Assembly (NCBI GenBank): GCA_027924585.1
Contig: BSBM01000179.1
Span: 12,810,501-12,874,500 of the forward strand
Direction of reading: 5' to 3'
DNA length: 64,000 nt
Origin: Larix kaempferi
Lineage: Eukaryota; Streptophyta; Pinopsida; Pinales; Pinaceae
Shown in pieces: positions 1 through 10,678 of the stretch. The notes under the pieces are model-generated. The model saw only the letters and a program-made list of their open reading frames with translations, ran no database searches and was not told the origin of the DNA. A program made the position numbers and the translations under genes. Each line of letters starts with the position of its first letter. Within the stretch, counting starts at the first letter, position 1.

Positions 1-170
1 TAATAACCCATCAAGTATAAGTTATGATACTTACAATATAACTTGTGACACTTGCAAGTACACATGATGACACTTCCAATCGGAGGAATAATACATCTCC
101 GTTGGGGATACAATAAAGTACAAATGTAATATACAAGTGAATATCTTCCAAAGTTACAAATACATCAACA
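1..170 (-). mobile_element. Partial Ty1/copia LTR, outer 5' end, cut by the window edge
   Basis: On the minus strand this reads as the start of an LTR, beginning TGTTGATGTATTTG at 170. It matches the copia-2 LTRs (14327-14971 and 20483-21127) in order: the run 'ataacccatcaagtataagtt', the 'gacacttcc' blocks, 'gaggaataat' and the terminal 'acatcaaca'. The sequence after 170 is not a CT-rich polypurine-tract complement, so this should be the outer end of a 5' LTR, with the element body lying left of the window. It appears inserted in the gypsy-1 LTR. The target duplication cannot be checked because the other end is missing. Confidence 0.75.
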
Positions 171-1125
171 ATATCGATGCATTAATTAGTATAGATGCAT
201 AAGGTCGATGCTATCTAACTTAGTACATTACATATAGTTACAAATAGATAACATTGTGATAGCGCTTAGTAATAAGCCCTTGTTTAAATTTTAATATTAC
301 GTAAAGAGTATTTGGAATGCAAAAATATATTAATCCAATACTTAGGACAAAAGAAGTAAAGAGACATAAGTATGATTTTTTTTATAAAAACATAACACTT
401 TGAAAATATCAGTAGTATGCAAGACTTTATCCATTTTGTCCATAACTTGGTTTTCAAACCATATAAAAGTATGAGTGGCAAGTTAACACCTTGAAGTCGA
501 TGATCGACACTAAGGAATATATCACCCTCGCACGAGCCTAGTACTCTATACACCTTTATATCAAAACTATTTCAAAGATAAGTACAACTCTTTTTACACA
601 TTAAGGTATGCTTTAGTGGAATCTCTTCTTACTTGTAAATCTGCAATAGAATTTAGGAGCGTTAGCTATCAAATAGCTAAGTAAGCCTTGGGCATTCACA
701 AGGACCCCTTCATTACAATGAGATGAACAATTAGTCTCTAGAATCAAATTTATAACATAGAACGGAAGTTGACAGTGTGCACTTTAAATAAAGAGTTAAT
801 TCAAATATTAAACATTAAATACATCTTGGAAAACATTGTGCAAATAGAACATTAGGATATTAAATAACAATTAATGACATTACAACATCTAAGTAACTGT
901 CTTATAGTGAGATAGAATAGAAGCAGTCACGACAAACATAGTCACGTATAAGTGTCGTAAACTTTTAATCACCGATGACCTTATTTAGATGTCATCATCA
1001 TTGAAATGACTTGTTAGTGTTTAGATATATTAAAACTAGCTTAAATAACACTTCCGCATAATAAATACAAGCATTTATTGTTATTTGAAAATTTTTAAAT
1101 TTTTGTGAAATTTTGGGATGTTACA
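171..1125 (+). mobile_element. Gypsy-1 5' LTR, 3' portion
   Basis: AT-rich sequence without genes. It ends in 'gggatgttaca', the chromovirus LTR terminus seen in the other gypsy elements here (compare 'ggggacattaca' at 51530). A methionine primer site starts two bases later. The upstream part of the LTR is missing or displaced by the copia LTR at 1-170. I could not align it with the presumed 3' LTR region after 22095, so its full length is unknown. Reading frames here, such as one at 284-553 on the minus strand, look accidental. Confidence 0.65.
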
Positions 1126-1127
1126 TG

Positions 1128-1144
1128 TGGTATCAGAGCACGGT
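1128..1144 (+). promoter_or_regulatory. Primer binding site of gypsy-1 (initiator Met tRNA)
   Basis: TGGTATCAGAGCACGG lies two bases after the LTR terminus. It is complementary to the 3' end of plant initiator tRNA-Met, the usual primer for minus-strand DNA synthesis in plant Ty3/gypsy and Ty1/copia elements. It fixes the element orientation as plus and marks the 5' LTR boundary. Confidence 0.9.
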
Positions 1145-1260
1145 TCAAACACTAGGCCCAAAGAGGCTCACTCGCGAAAGTAAAAATTTAGGAAAAAATT
1201 ACAAATTACTGATTTTATTTTTGTTTTCACTTTCAGCATTTTATAATCTAGTCTGCAGAT

Positions 1261-2545
1261 ATGGAAGGACCAGAAGAGTTGGCTAAGCACAGGTCCCTTA
1301 ATAACGAACAGAATAATAATGAACAAGGACACATTAATGCAGAAAATCTATTTGTCGAATTGAATGATAATTCATCTGAATTATTAAGGACAATAAAATA
1401 TTTAAAAATTGAGATAAAAACTATTAAAGAAGAAAATGAACGAATCCTGAAAGCTCAAGAGGAGCTGAATCAAATACTGCTAAATAATTTTCATAATAAC
1501 GACAAAGTTAAAGGAATAGAAAATAATGTGGAATCTGGAACTATGTCCTACCAACGTAATGATAGAAAGATAAAATTGACTAATTATGACAGCAGCTCAT
1601 CTCCTGATTTTGATGAAAAGGTATGTAAGAAAAAGCACAAGTATTCTAGTGACAGTAGTGACAGTGACTGCTACACTAAGAAAAAGAAGTACAAACCTTA
1701 CGAAGAAATGTCTGGCGAGTTTAAAAAGATCAAACCACCAACATTTAATGGAGAAACAAAAAAGAGTGAGACAACCGAAACATGGCTGTCCGGTATGAAT
1801 ACGTATTTCCAAATTTATAACTACTCAAGTCATCTAAAAACTAAAATGGCAATTTATAATCTGACTGGAAAAGCAGACATTTGGTGGCAAGATCCGAAAC
1901 GAGTAAAAGGTTTTAAAGATAAAAGTGTAAATTGGAGTAATTTTAAGAAATATTTTAAAAGAAATTTTCTGTCAAAACAGTATTATGAGAAATGAGCTAA
2001 AGAGTTTTATGAGTTAAAGTTAGGTTCCATGGATATGAGGGAGTTATGCAGCAAGTTTTTAAATTTATTAGGTATGTGCCATATGTCATTGAAGAAAAGC
2101 CTAAGGTACAGAGGTTTTTGAGCTGTTTGCCCTCTCATATAAAGGACAAGATTGAGTATAATGGTCCTCGAACTCTTGAAGAGGCCATGAGGAAAGCGAA
2201 TATCTGTTATGAACAGAATAAGAAAAGAGAAGGCATACCATGCTGGAAAACAAAAATGCCTAACAACTTTGAGCAAAGAAAGAAGCAATTCTCTTTTAAT
2301 CGTAATTTTGGAAATAATAATTCATGTAATTACTCTAACACAAAATTTCAAGGAAATAATGTAGCAAGTAATACATAGTCAAAATTTACAGCTGCAAGAA
2401 ACAGTGATCCACCTAAAAATTTTGTTAATAATAATGAATAGAAAGAACCCGCTAAATGTTGGGACTGTCAGGGACCTCACTATGCATCAAACTGCCCACT
2501 CAGAAAGAGGACTGTCAACAACATACACACATTACAAGAGGAGGC
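1261..2545 (+). pseudogene. gag: Gypsy-1 gag (capsid and nucleocapsid), broken
   Basis: An open frame from ATG 1261 runs 244 codons to TGA 1993-1995. Homology to the gypsy-2 gag continues past the stop, then shifts frame near 2070 and runs on to TAG 2376-2378. The N-terminal part is Asn/Glu-rich with a likely coiled coil around residues 45-75. The capsid core carries the 'PPTFNGE' start and the 'WW' motif typical of plant gypsy Gag. A CX2CX3HX4C zinc knuckle at 2457-2501 starts CWDC and keeps all ligands. Gag would form the virus-like particle and bind element RNA. The start was chosen because it is the first ATG after the primer site and leader. Confidence 0.85.
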
Positions 2546-2561
2546 TATTATTGGTGACTTA

Positions 2562-4862
2562 GTGAGGGAGATGCTCAGGATAAATGCAGCTTTGGAGAAT
2601 AGACAAGCTAATCATCAAAATTTCATGGTTGAAGTGGAAGGTATGCTGAAAAATAAACCTATTTCTATTTTAATTGATCCAGGAGCAAGTATTAGCTATG
2701 TGTCACCTGATTTAGTTAAATATTGCAATCTGAAAATAGACAAGTTTGATAAATCATGGTTGGTTCAATTAGCTACTGGAACAAAAATAAAAGTGACTGA
2801 TTATGTAAAAGAATGTGAATTACTGATGAATCAGTTTAGGACCCATGTTAAGCTGAATGTGTTACCTTTAGGTTCTTACGATGTTTTGATTGGAATGGAC
2901 GGGTTAGAGAAGCATAGGGTAGTATTAAATTGATTTGAAAATACTTTTACTTGTTTGAATGATGAATGCGAAACTTTAACAGTAAAAGGAATTCCTAGAA
3001 GGATATCTGTTAGCCAAATTTCTGCTTTGCAAGTTAAAAAGGCTATTCATAAAGGGTGTAAGTTGTTTGCTGTAAATGTAATTAATGATGAACAATCAAC
3101 TAAGGAAGATAAGCTAAAGTTGGAAGACATACCCATTCTAAAGAAATTTTCTGATGTAGTCCTAGAAGAAATTCCAGGACTACCTTCGAAAAGGGAACTA
3201 GATTTCACCATTGAGTTAGTACCGGGAGCAGTACCAAACTCAAAGGCTCCTTACAGAATGAACATTCTAGAGCTTAATGAACTTAAATCACATCTTAAAG
3301 AACTAATTGATAAAAATTACATAAGACCCAGTGTGTCTCCATGGGGAGCACCTGTAATTTTTGTTAAAAAGAAAAATAAAACTATGCGCTTATGCATAGA
3401 TTACCGTCAGTTAAATAAAATGACCATAAAGAACAGATATCATTTGCCTCGCATTGATATCTGTTCGATCAACTACGAGACGCAAAGATATTTTCTAAGA
3501 TAGAATTAAGTTTGGGGTACGATCAAGTCAGAATTAAAGATGAGGACATCTTTAAGACTGCTTTTAGAACCCGTTACGGGCACTACGAGTTCGTGGTTAT
3601 GCCTTTTGGGCTGACCAACGCTCCAACAGTTTTCATGTGTTTTATGAATAATGTTTTACATCAGTGCTTAGATAAGTTTGTAATTGTCTTTATTGATGAC
3701 ATTCTAATTTACTCTAAGACTAAAGAAGAGCATGACGAACACTTAAAAATAATTTTACAAATGTTAAGAGAACACCAAGTTTACGCTAAGTTCAACAAAA
3801 TGTGATTTCTATAAAGATACAATACAATATCTAGGGCATGTGATATCCAAGGATGGAATCGCAGTAGACTCGGACAAGATAAAAGCAATTAATGAATGGC
3901 CTGCCCCTAAAGACGTAACTGGTGTACGATCTTTTATGGGAATTACAGGTTACTATCATAAATTTATAGAGGGATTCTCTAGAATAGCGAATCTTATAAC
4001 ATCTTTACAAAAGAAAAGTAAGAAATTTGTGTGGGATAAAAAATGTGAAGAAAGTTTTAAGAAACTAAAAGAGTTGTTAACAACAACACTTATTTTAATA
4101 ATTACTGATCCAAACAAAGATTTCATTGTATGCACTGATGCATGCAATGATGGACTTGGTGGGGTCTTAACACCAGATGGTCATGTGATTGCATATGAAT
4201 CTAGGAAGTTAAAGATTCATGAGAAGAACTATGCAAGTTATGACCTAGAGTTGGATGCCGTAATTCATGCATTAAAGATGTGGTGCCATCACTTAATTGG
4301 AAGAAAATTTACTTTAATGACATATAATAAAGGGTTAAAGTAATTGCCGGATCAACCAAATCTTAACGCGAGGCAAGCTAGGTGGTTATCATTCCTTAGT
4401 GAATACGATTTCGAGATTCAACACATTAAGGGTAAAGAGAATAAAGTTGATGATGCCTTAAGCAGAAATGCTAGGCTACATTTTATTTCAGCAATCAACA
4501 CTTATAAAACTGATCTAGAAAATCAGATTAAGGAAGCAATGAGAATGGATGAAAAATATCAGAATTTACGTAATAAGGTTGCTGAAGATAATGCTGAAAA
4601 TTTAGTAACAAATTTCAAAATTGACAAAAGAGGTTTATTGCTGTATAAAAACAGACTTTATGTGTCTAATGTTGCTGAAATTAAGATGCTGATTTTAAAT
4701 GAGTTGCATAAAAGTCCATACTCAGGACATCTTCGTTACCAAAAGATGATAATAATGTTGAGAAAAGATTTTTTTGGCCATGTATGAAAAGTGAAGTAGC
4801 TGAATATATTTCTAGGTGTATAGAGTGTCAGCAAGTAAAGGCTGAACATTGACACCCAACTG
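2562..4862 (+). pseudogene. pol: Gypsy-1 pol: protease, RT, RNase H, integrase zinc domain (broken)
   Basis: Protease has 'ILIDPGAS' with the active-site Asp at 2676-2678. RT runs from about 3170, with '[11 protein letters not shown]' near 3390-3420 and the catalytic '[10 protein letters not shown]' near 3689-3718. RNase H begins near 4126 ('CTDACNDGLGG'). The integrase HHCC domain runs from about 4700 to 4850. Breaks: TGA after 'VVLN' (about 2931), a small deletion near 3459 that shifts frame inside RT, TAG 3501-3503, a frame change near 3802, TAA near 4341-4343, an extra T near 4785, and TGA 4850-4852. Copia-1 cuts the gene at 4867. Catalytic motifs are still visible, so decay came after an active ancestor. 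Confidence 0.9.
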
Positions 4863-4867
4863 GATTG
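4863..4867. repeat. Target site duplication of copia-1, left copy (GATTG)
   Basis: GATTG directly precedes the TGTTGAAAT start of the copia-1 5' LTR. The identical five bases follow the 3' LTR at 14140-14144. Five bases is the normal duplication length for copia integrases. Removing the insert and one copy restores a collinear integrase reading across the junction. Confidence 0.97.
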
Positions 4868-5463
4868 TGTTGAAATATTGTAACTTCTAAGAATATTATT
4901 TTTGTACTTTATTATTCCAGAGATGTTTCATTCCTCCGTGAAGACCTTATTGTATATCCGGAGATGTTTATTCCTCCGTGGAGAATGTGGTAGCTTGGGT
5001 TATTAGACTTCCCTAGTGGGGGTCGGCCCTGTATGAGTCATGTGGGTTAAAGGGGTTATTAGACCACCCTAGTGGGGTCAGCCCTGTGACATAATGTTAA
5101 GTGATTAAGTTGGGGCCGACCTAGTAAATGTAAAGTACAAGTTGGAGTTGTGTATAAATAGAGGATGTGTGTTCCTCATTTAACACACACATTCACTCAC
5201 TTGTGATTAGCGCATAAGTGAGAGAGAGATCTGCTATGGAGGAGAAGGAGCTCATGGCTGAGGATTACATATTTGTATTTGGTGGTCATCTATATTGAGG
5301 AAGATTTGCTGGCTTTTCTACCCCATGAGGGTTTCCCGGGATAAATCTGTGTCTCTTGTGTTTATGCTGTGCTTATTGTTCTTTCAGTGATCCTGTATAT
5401 GCTATTGTTGTGAAATGAAATGTAATGATGATATTTTATGTCTTAGCATATTGAATCTTAACA
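4868..5463 (+). repeat. Copia-1 5' LTR (596 bp)
   Basis: Starts TGTTGAAATATTG and ends GAATCTTAACA, the same length as the 3' LTR (13544-14139). It carries two similar 'gggttattagac...cctagtggggtcggccctg' blocks, a TATA box at 5153-5160, and a CT/GA-rich transcribed part. The LTR drives transcription and supplies the polyadenylation end. The same LTR architecture recurs in copia-2, so the two belong to related families. Confidence 0.95.
5153..5160 (+). promoter_or_regulatory. TATA box in copia-1 5' LTR
   Basis: TATAAATA, followed by 'gagg', sits 286 bases into the LTR and is preserved in the 3' LTR at 13829-13836 and in both copia-2 LTRs. It is the likely core promoter for element RNA. The start site itself is inferred, not seen. 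Confidence 0.7.
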
Positions 5464-5475
5464 TGGTATCAGAGA
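5464..5475 (+). promoter_or_regulatory. Primer binding site of copia-1
   Basis: TGGTATCAGAGA immediately follows the 5' LTR with no spacer. It pairs with the 3' end of initiator tRNA-Met. It confirms plus orientation. Confidence 0.9.
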
Positions 5476-5814
5476 TAGCCTGAATGAAGGAAATGTATGG
5501 CACTTACGACACTTGCGTCACTTGCGAGAATTTGAAGGTTAGGGTTTTATATAGCAAAAACCATTCATCGTGGAAATTTCGCTATAAATCCATTTTGGAG
5601 AAGGTTCAGGATCTGAAACCTTTACAGGTCATAGATAACATCCCCCTGTACCTTGTGTCCAAAGGAAAATCGCTAATTCGTTGTACTTGTGATTTATGAT
5701 CAATACAAGTTAGGGTTTCTGCCTCTTCCAGATCTAAGTCATAAACAGGTGACCTAGGAAAAAAGGTCATATCTCGGGCTAGGAAGATCCAAAAGAAATT
5801 TCATAAAAAATGAC
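5476..5814 (+). other. Copia-1 leader, first part (non-coding)
   Basis: This matches the leader of copia-2 read on its minus strand (about 20470 down to 20150) through 'atagcaaaaaccattcatcg', 'ccttgtgtccaaagg', 'cctcttccagatct' and 'gggctaggaa'. A 71-codon frame at 5484-5699 has no conserved counterpart in copia-2 and is probably accidental. Homology to copia-2 stops at about 5814, where family B sequence begins. Confidence 0.7.
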
Positions 5815-5859
5815 AGGTATCATCTCTTGGTGTCTCTCATTATTATGGGGATTGGTGCA

Positions 5860-6540
5860 GGTATCATCTCTTGGTGTCTCTCATTATTATGTTACTTCTA
5901 TTGATGATGCAACTAGGAAAACTTAGGTTTATTGCATTCGACAAATATGTGATGTTTTTGATACTTTTAAGAAATGTAAATCTTTGGTTGAGAATGAAAC
6001 AAGAAATATATTGAAGCATCTCAGATAATATAATAGAGGTGAATACTGTGGCAAGGATTTTGATAGTTTCTATTCATACCATGGGATTCATAGAGAGAAG
6101 AAAGTTCCAGGGACAACACAAGAAATGGTGCGTTAGAAAGGATGAATAGGACAATCATGGAGCGTGCAAGGAGTTTGATTGCATACAGGGTTGCCCTTAC
6201 AGTTTTTGGAAGATGTTGTAGATATTGTTGTTTAATTAATAAATAGAGGTCCTTTAAGATCCTTGGATGGTGGCATTCCATAGGAGGCATGGACAGGTAA
6301 AACGATAAAATACACATTTATCAAGACTTTCAGTTGTGAAGCTTTTGTCCCCATTGATAAAGAAAATAGAACAGAGTTTGAGGAAAAATCCAAGAAGTGT
6401 ACCTTTATTGGATACAAAGTTAATGATTTTGGTTATCGCTTATAGGATTTTTAAAATCACAAAATCATTAGGATTAGAGGTGTGGTATTCAATGAAAATG
6501 TCATGCACAAATATCAGTTGCAGGAAAGTCTAAACATGAA
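5860..6540 (+). pseudogene. Family B integrase remnant (copy A)
   Basis: Short readable pieces in changing frames match the copia integrase core: 'FIDDATRK'-like near 5896-5920, a 'SDNGGEY'-like position near 6030-6050 now degraded, 'NGVAER'-like 'GALERM' near 6130, and a C-terminal 'FIGYKVNDFGYR' near 6400-6440. Frameshifts and stops occur every 50-200 bp. It would have been the DDE integrase joining cDNA to the target. The N-terminal zinc-finger part is absent here but present in copy B at 24181-24450. Confidence 0.7.
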
Positions 6541-6729
6541 AAGAAAAACACATTATACATAGTGCTTGATGAAATCAAAGAAAATGAAATTCCAAAGCTA
6601 CTAGAAAATCAAAATGTACAATGACATCAACAACAAGTACCTCAACCTCCTACAAGTGTTGTTAGAAGATATACCATGTTAAGTAGACCCCTCAATGATA
6701 CTCTCCTTCATTGTATTATTTATTGTTGA

Positions 6730-8260
6730 CTACTTTTGTTGAACCAAAATGTTATGGAGAGGCAATGCAGGTAGAAACTAGAAAGGAGTGGGAGAAAGGA
6801 ATGAAAGAGGAGATGGAAGCCTTAATAATTAACTAGAATTGGGAATTGGTTCAGTTTCATACAGGTAAAATAGCATTGTAGAATACATGGGTTTACATTT
6901 TGAAGGAAGAAGATGAAGGCAAAAAGCAATACAAGGACATACTTGTTGTAAAGGGGTTTGCACAAAAGAAAGGTATAGATTTTGATGAAATATTTTCTCT
7001 TGTTGTTAAAATGAATTCAATTAAGAATATTTAAGTCTAGCAGCAGTAGAATATTTGCATCTCGAATAGTTAGATGTAAAAACAACTTTTCTCCATGGGG
7101 ATTTGGGGGAAGATATTTATATGTAGTAGCCATAGGTGTATGAGTTCAAAGGGAAGGATAATTTAGTATGTAGTTTGAAGAAGAGCTTGTATGGCATGAA
7201 GCAAGATCCAACGAAACGGTATTTGAAATTTGGTAGGTTTATGACAGAACAAGGTTATAGTAGATGTCATTTTGACCATTATGTTTATTTTAAGAGGTTA
7301 TATAATGGAAGCTATATTATCTTGTTATTGTATGTGGATGACATGCTTGTAGCAAGGTCTAAAATGCATGATATAAATGTGCTCAAAAGAAAATTAGATA
7401 ATTCATTTGCGATGAAGAATTTGGGTGCTGCAAAGAAAATCCTTAGTATGATAATAATAAGAGACATGAAAAATCACAAATTGACATTGTCTCAGGATGA
7501 GCACATAGAGAAGGTGTTGGATAGGTTTAGAATGTAGGATGCAAAACCAATTAATACACCTTTGGATAGCCATTTAGAACTAACTAAGGAGATGTGTCCA
7601 AATACATAGGTTCAGATAGAATACATGTCCAAGGTCCCATATTCATCAATAGTTGGTATCTTGATTTATGCAATGGCATGCACAAGACCAGATATTGGAC
7701 ATGTAGTGGGAGTTGTGAGTAGGTATATGAAAAAATATAAGTAAAGAGGATTGGGAGGCAATCAAGTGGATTCTTAGGTATTTGAGAGGTACTATCACTC
7801 ATACATTATGATTTGGAGGTTAAAACACTATTCTATAGGGATATGTTGATTCATATATGGTAGGTGATAAAGATAGAAGAAGGAGAACCACATGGTATGT
7901 TTTTATCATAAATGGAACAATAGTAAGTTGGATTTCAAAACTACAAAAAGTTGTTTCACTTTCAACAACAAAAGCATAGTATGTTTTTGCTATAGAAGCT
8001 AGTAAAGAGATAATTTAGCTATATAGGTTCATGGAGAATTTGGGTAAGAAGTAGGAGAATAACATCTTGTATAGTGACAACCATAGTGCCATTCATATTG
8101 CAAAGAAATCAACCTTCCATTATAAGACTAAACATATACAAATTAAGTACCATTTCATATGATCCATGTTGGAAGATGGACAGTTGAAGTTGGAAAAGAT
8201 AAATACTAGCCAAAACCTTGCAGACATGTTAACAAAGGTAGTATCCGGGGAGAAACTAAG
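6730..8260 (+). pseudogene. Family B reverse transcriptase and RNase H remnant (copy A)
   Basis: The RT start 'EPKCYGEAMQ' is near 6741-6770. The longest open piece, 7136-7537 (133 aa), carries 'CSLKKSLYGMKQ' and an intact catalytic 'LLYVDDMLV' near 7325-7351, and ends in TAG 7535-7537. RNase H follows in broken frames: 'DADW'-like near 7840, a 'SLSTTKAxY'-like stretch near 7960-7982, and 'THPCKTKHI'-type sequence near 8120. Stops replace Gln and Trp codons repeatedly. RT and RNase H would copy element RNA into DNA. Copy B carries the same breaks at most sites, so much of the decay predates the split. Confidence 0.75.
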
Positions 8261-8390
8261 TTCTTGCTTGGTTTTAGTTGTCCTTCAAGCATGAAGGTGA
8301 AGATGATAAAATTTCTAGGTCCAAGGTGGATCATAGTCTAGCATGTGCAGTAGCCATGGAGTTGTTATGATTAGTCTCCAAGTGGGATAT

Positions 8391-8701
8391 TGTTGGTTGT
8401 GGAGCCTGATTATAATCTTCTTGATTCAGAGGTTGTGTTTTAGCTGTGTTTGGTCTCAGTACCTAATGGGGTGGGGGGGAATTTTTCCTCAGTATTTTCA
8501 CCATGGGAGTCCAAGGGGGGGTAGTGGAAACCTTTTTTGGAGCCCCCCTGGAAAGGGTTTAGGTGAAAATCCCCCAAGAGAAATTTTTGGAAAAATTGCC
8601 TTGTAAAATGTTGTAATTTCGTAATCAATCTGGACCATTGATCATTAGGTTATAGATATGACAGTAGAGATTATGTCTGTGTATTTTTTACTAGAAGGAA
8701 A
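8391..8701 (+). mobile_element. Family B LTR, first ~310 bp, fused into copia-1
   Basis: TGTTGGTTGTGGAGCC begins at 8391, after a short purine run in 'ccaagtgggata'. The same LTR start occurs at 26982 in copy B. Similarity continues to 'ctagaaggaaa' at about 8701, then changes abruptly to copia leader sequence shared with copia-2. The rest of the LTR is missing. Confidence 0.75.
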
Positions 8702-10678
8702 GGTGGAAAATTAGGGCTTTTGCAAAAGTTGGAATTTTTTGAAGTCTGTGACCACGGTAGGAAGCTCCTCAGAAAAATCGAAGTTTAGAGATTTGGATCG
8801 AATATTTTGGTTGGGCAGAAGGGTGGGCTTTATGAAACCCTAGTTCGGGGTCTTGTCCAGTGACTCCAGAAGTTTCAAAGGAAATTTTGAGGGGTCAAAT
8901 TTTGCAGTTTTCAAAATTGAAGTATACCAGCTTGATCAGCTCAGCAAGCCACATCTTTCCATCCATTCAAAAGTTTGAAATTCAAAGTTTGAATTTTTAG
9001 GGTTTCTCTGAAAAACCCTAATCCAGCTCCAGATTCAGTTTCAGCAAATCAAAGTGGATTGGGTTAAAAGCAATACTGATAGGTATGACTTGAGGAGATA
9101 CAGGTATGTGTTGAAATCTATTCATGGTTAAGTTTATGATATGTTTGTCTTCATGTTATTGAGGTTAGTACAATTATGATTGTTTGATAATGAATTCATG
9201 TGAATGGTAGAAGACATTCATTGATTAGGGTTATGACTCTTATGATTGTACTAATGCACTTGTGGTGTTGTATGAGGATGATGTTGTCTGCTAACAAGAT
9301 ACATGTACATCAAGAAAGACAAATCAAGTTCTATGACCATGATGACATGAAGACAAAGACTCATCCATAATCTTTGATCACATAGAATCTCTACTTATGA
9401 GGTATGTATGCCTTTGTTCTACTATGCTTAACCTATGAGATATCCAGGTTCTAGCACAAGGTCTCTAAATCATTGAAGAGAACAAAGAAGATATTGTTTG
9501 GGTATGTTAAGACATAACCAAGCTTGATAATCTAGGTATGTTTTCAAGTTAGAATCCTACTTTGTTAGGATCTTAGGTAAGTATACCTGTGTTTGAAATA
9601 ATCATGACCATACATACTTAACATTATTTAGAATTATAATGTTTTGATAATATTGAGATTATACTAATGAATGTATGTTTGTGTATGAGATCATGAGGAT
9701 GACACTAGTACACACTCGAGCATGCATAGTGGTATAGAATGAATAGAAGATCAAGCGGGAGGCAACCACACAAACATAAAAGATAAGTATTTGAGTTGTT
9801 ATTTGAATCTCTGAAATAGTAAATGATATTGCTTGTAATAGTTGTATGCATATTTTTATTCCTAGAATATATCATGCTGAGTGTAAACATTCATATAGCA
9901 TTAAACAGTATACTACTAATATGCATATGATTGGTAAGTTGGACAAACATTCCATTGTTGCTTGTCTAGAATGAAACCTCTTTGCTGACATGCTGAGAGT
10001 TGTGCACGCTCTCGATAGTATGTTCTGGTAGAGATGGAAGGCATCTAGATAGCCACTGTATGCATATAGGATATGGAAAAGTGTTGTGCCAAAGTATTGG
10101 TCAAGATAGTTGCATAACTATGTAAATCATATCTGTATGCATAATAGGTTATCATGTCAACATGATTTGATGATTATGAAGTATTACTATCATATACTTA
10201 ATTTTGATTTGTTGGAAAGATCATGAAGAATGATGAACACTGAACAAGTGATGGATGTTCAACAAGAAGATTTACAAATCAAACATACTATAGAAGGCTC
10301 ATGGCTAGAAGATTCTCTTAGAAAGAGAAAGAGGATCATGAAGAGATGTTTGCTCCAAGTTGCTAGATAAGACCATTCTATTAATGGTGTAATTGAAGAA
10401 GAAGTGTGAATTAGGCTCTCTACGGGTACCCAGGATTGATAGTCATTTGATGAGCTTAATGATCACCATGGGTGATGCAGATTTCAACCTTTGCTACAAG
10501 GTTGAAGATGGTGTCTATATACATATGCCATTCTTCTCTTAGATGGATGCAAGAAGGAACTCAACACAGAGCTTGAATGATCTTGAGGATCATATCAGTA
10601 GACCCATATGACGAGAGATGGCACGGATAGATATGCAGAAGATCACTCAATGCAGAGTGTGAATGATGTTCAGTCATA
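8702..10678 (+). other. Copia-1 leader, second part (no conserved protein)
   Basis: About 2 kb matching copia-2 on its minus strand from about 19670 down to 17600: shared blocks include 'gaccacgg', 'aagctcctcagaaaa', 'aaattcaaagtttgaattt' and 'atgttgtctgctaaca'. No domain is recognised. Several splice-donor-like strings occur (GTATGT at 9104, 9402 and 9536; GTAAGT at 9576). Only part of these are kept in copia-2. Such a long leader with no gag is unusual for Ty1/copia. Confidence 0.65.

Larger units (their letters stand above)
5815..8701 (+). mobile_element. Captured fragment of copia family B inside copia-1
   Basis: It runs from within the integrase region, through reverse transcriptase and RNase H, into the first about 310 bp of the family B LTR (from 8391). 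It is nearly identical to 24446-27290 over its whole length. It has no 5' LTR, no complete 3' LTR and no target duplication. In copia-2 the matching leader position holds about 0.5 kb of ordinary leader instead. The left junction is a 44-bp tandem duplication (5815-5858 and 5859-5902). I infer replacement by recombination or reverse-transcriptase template switching, not a normal insertion. Confidence 0.8.
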
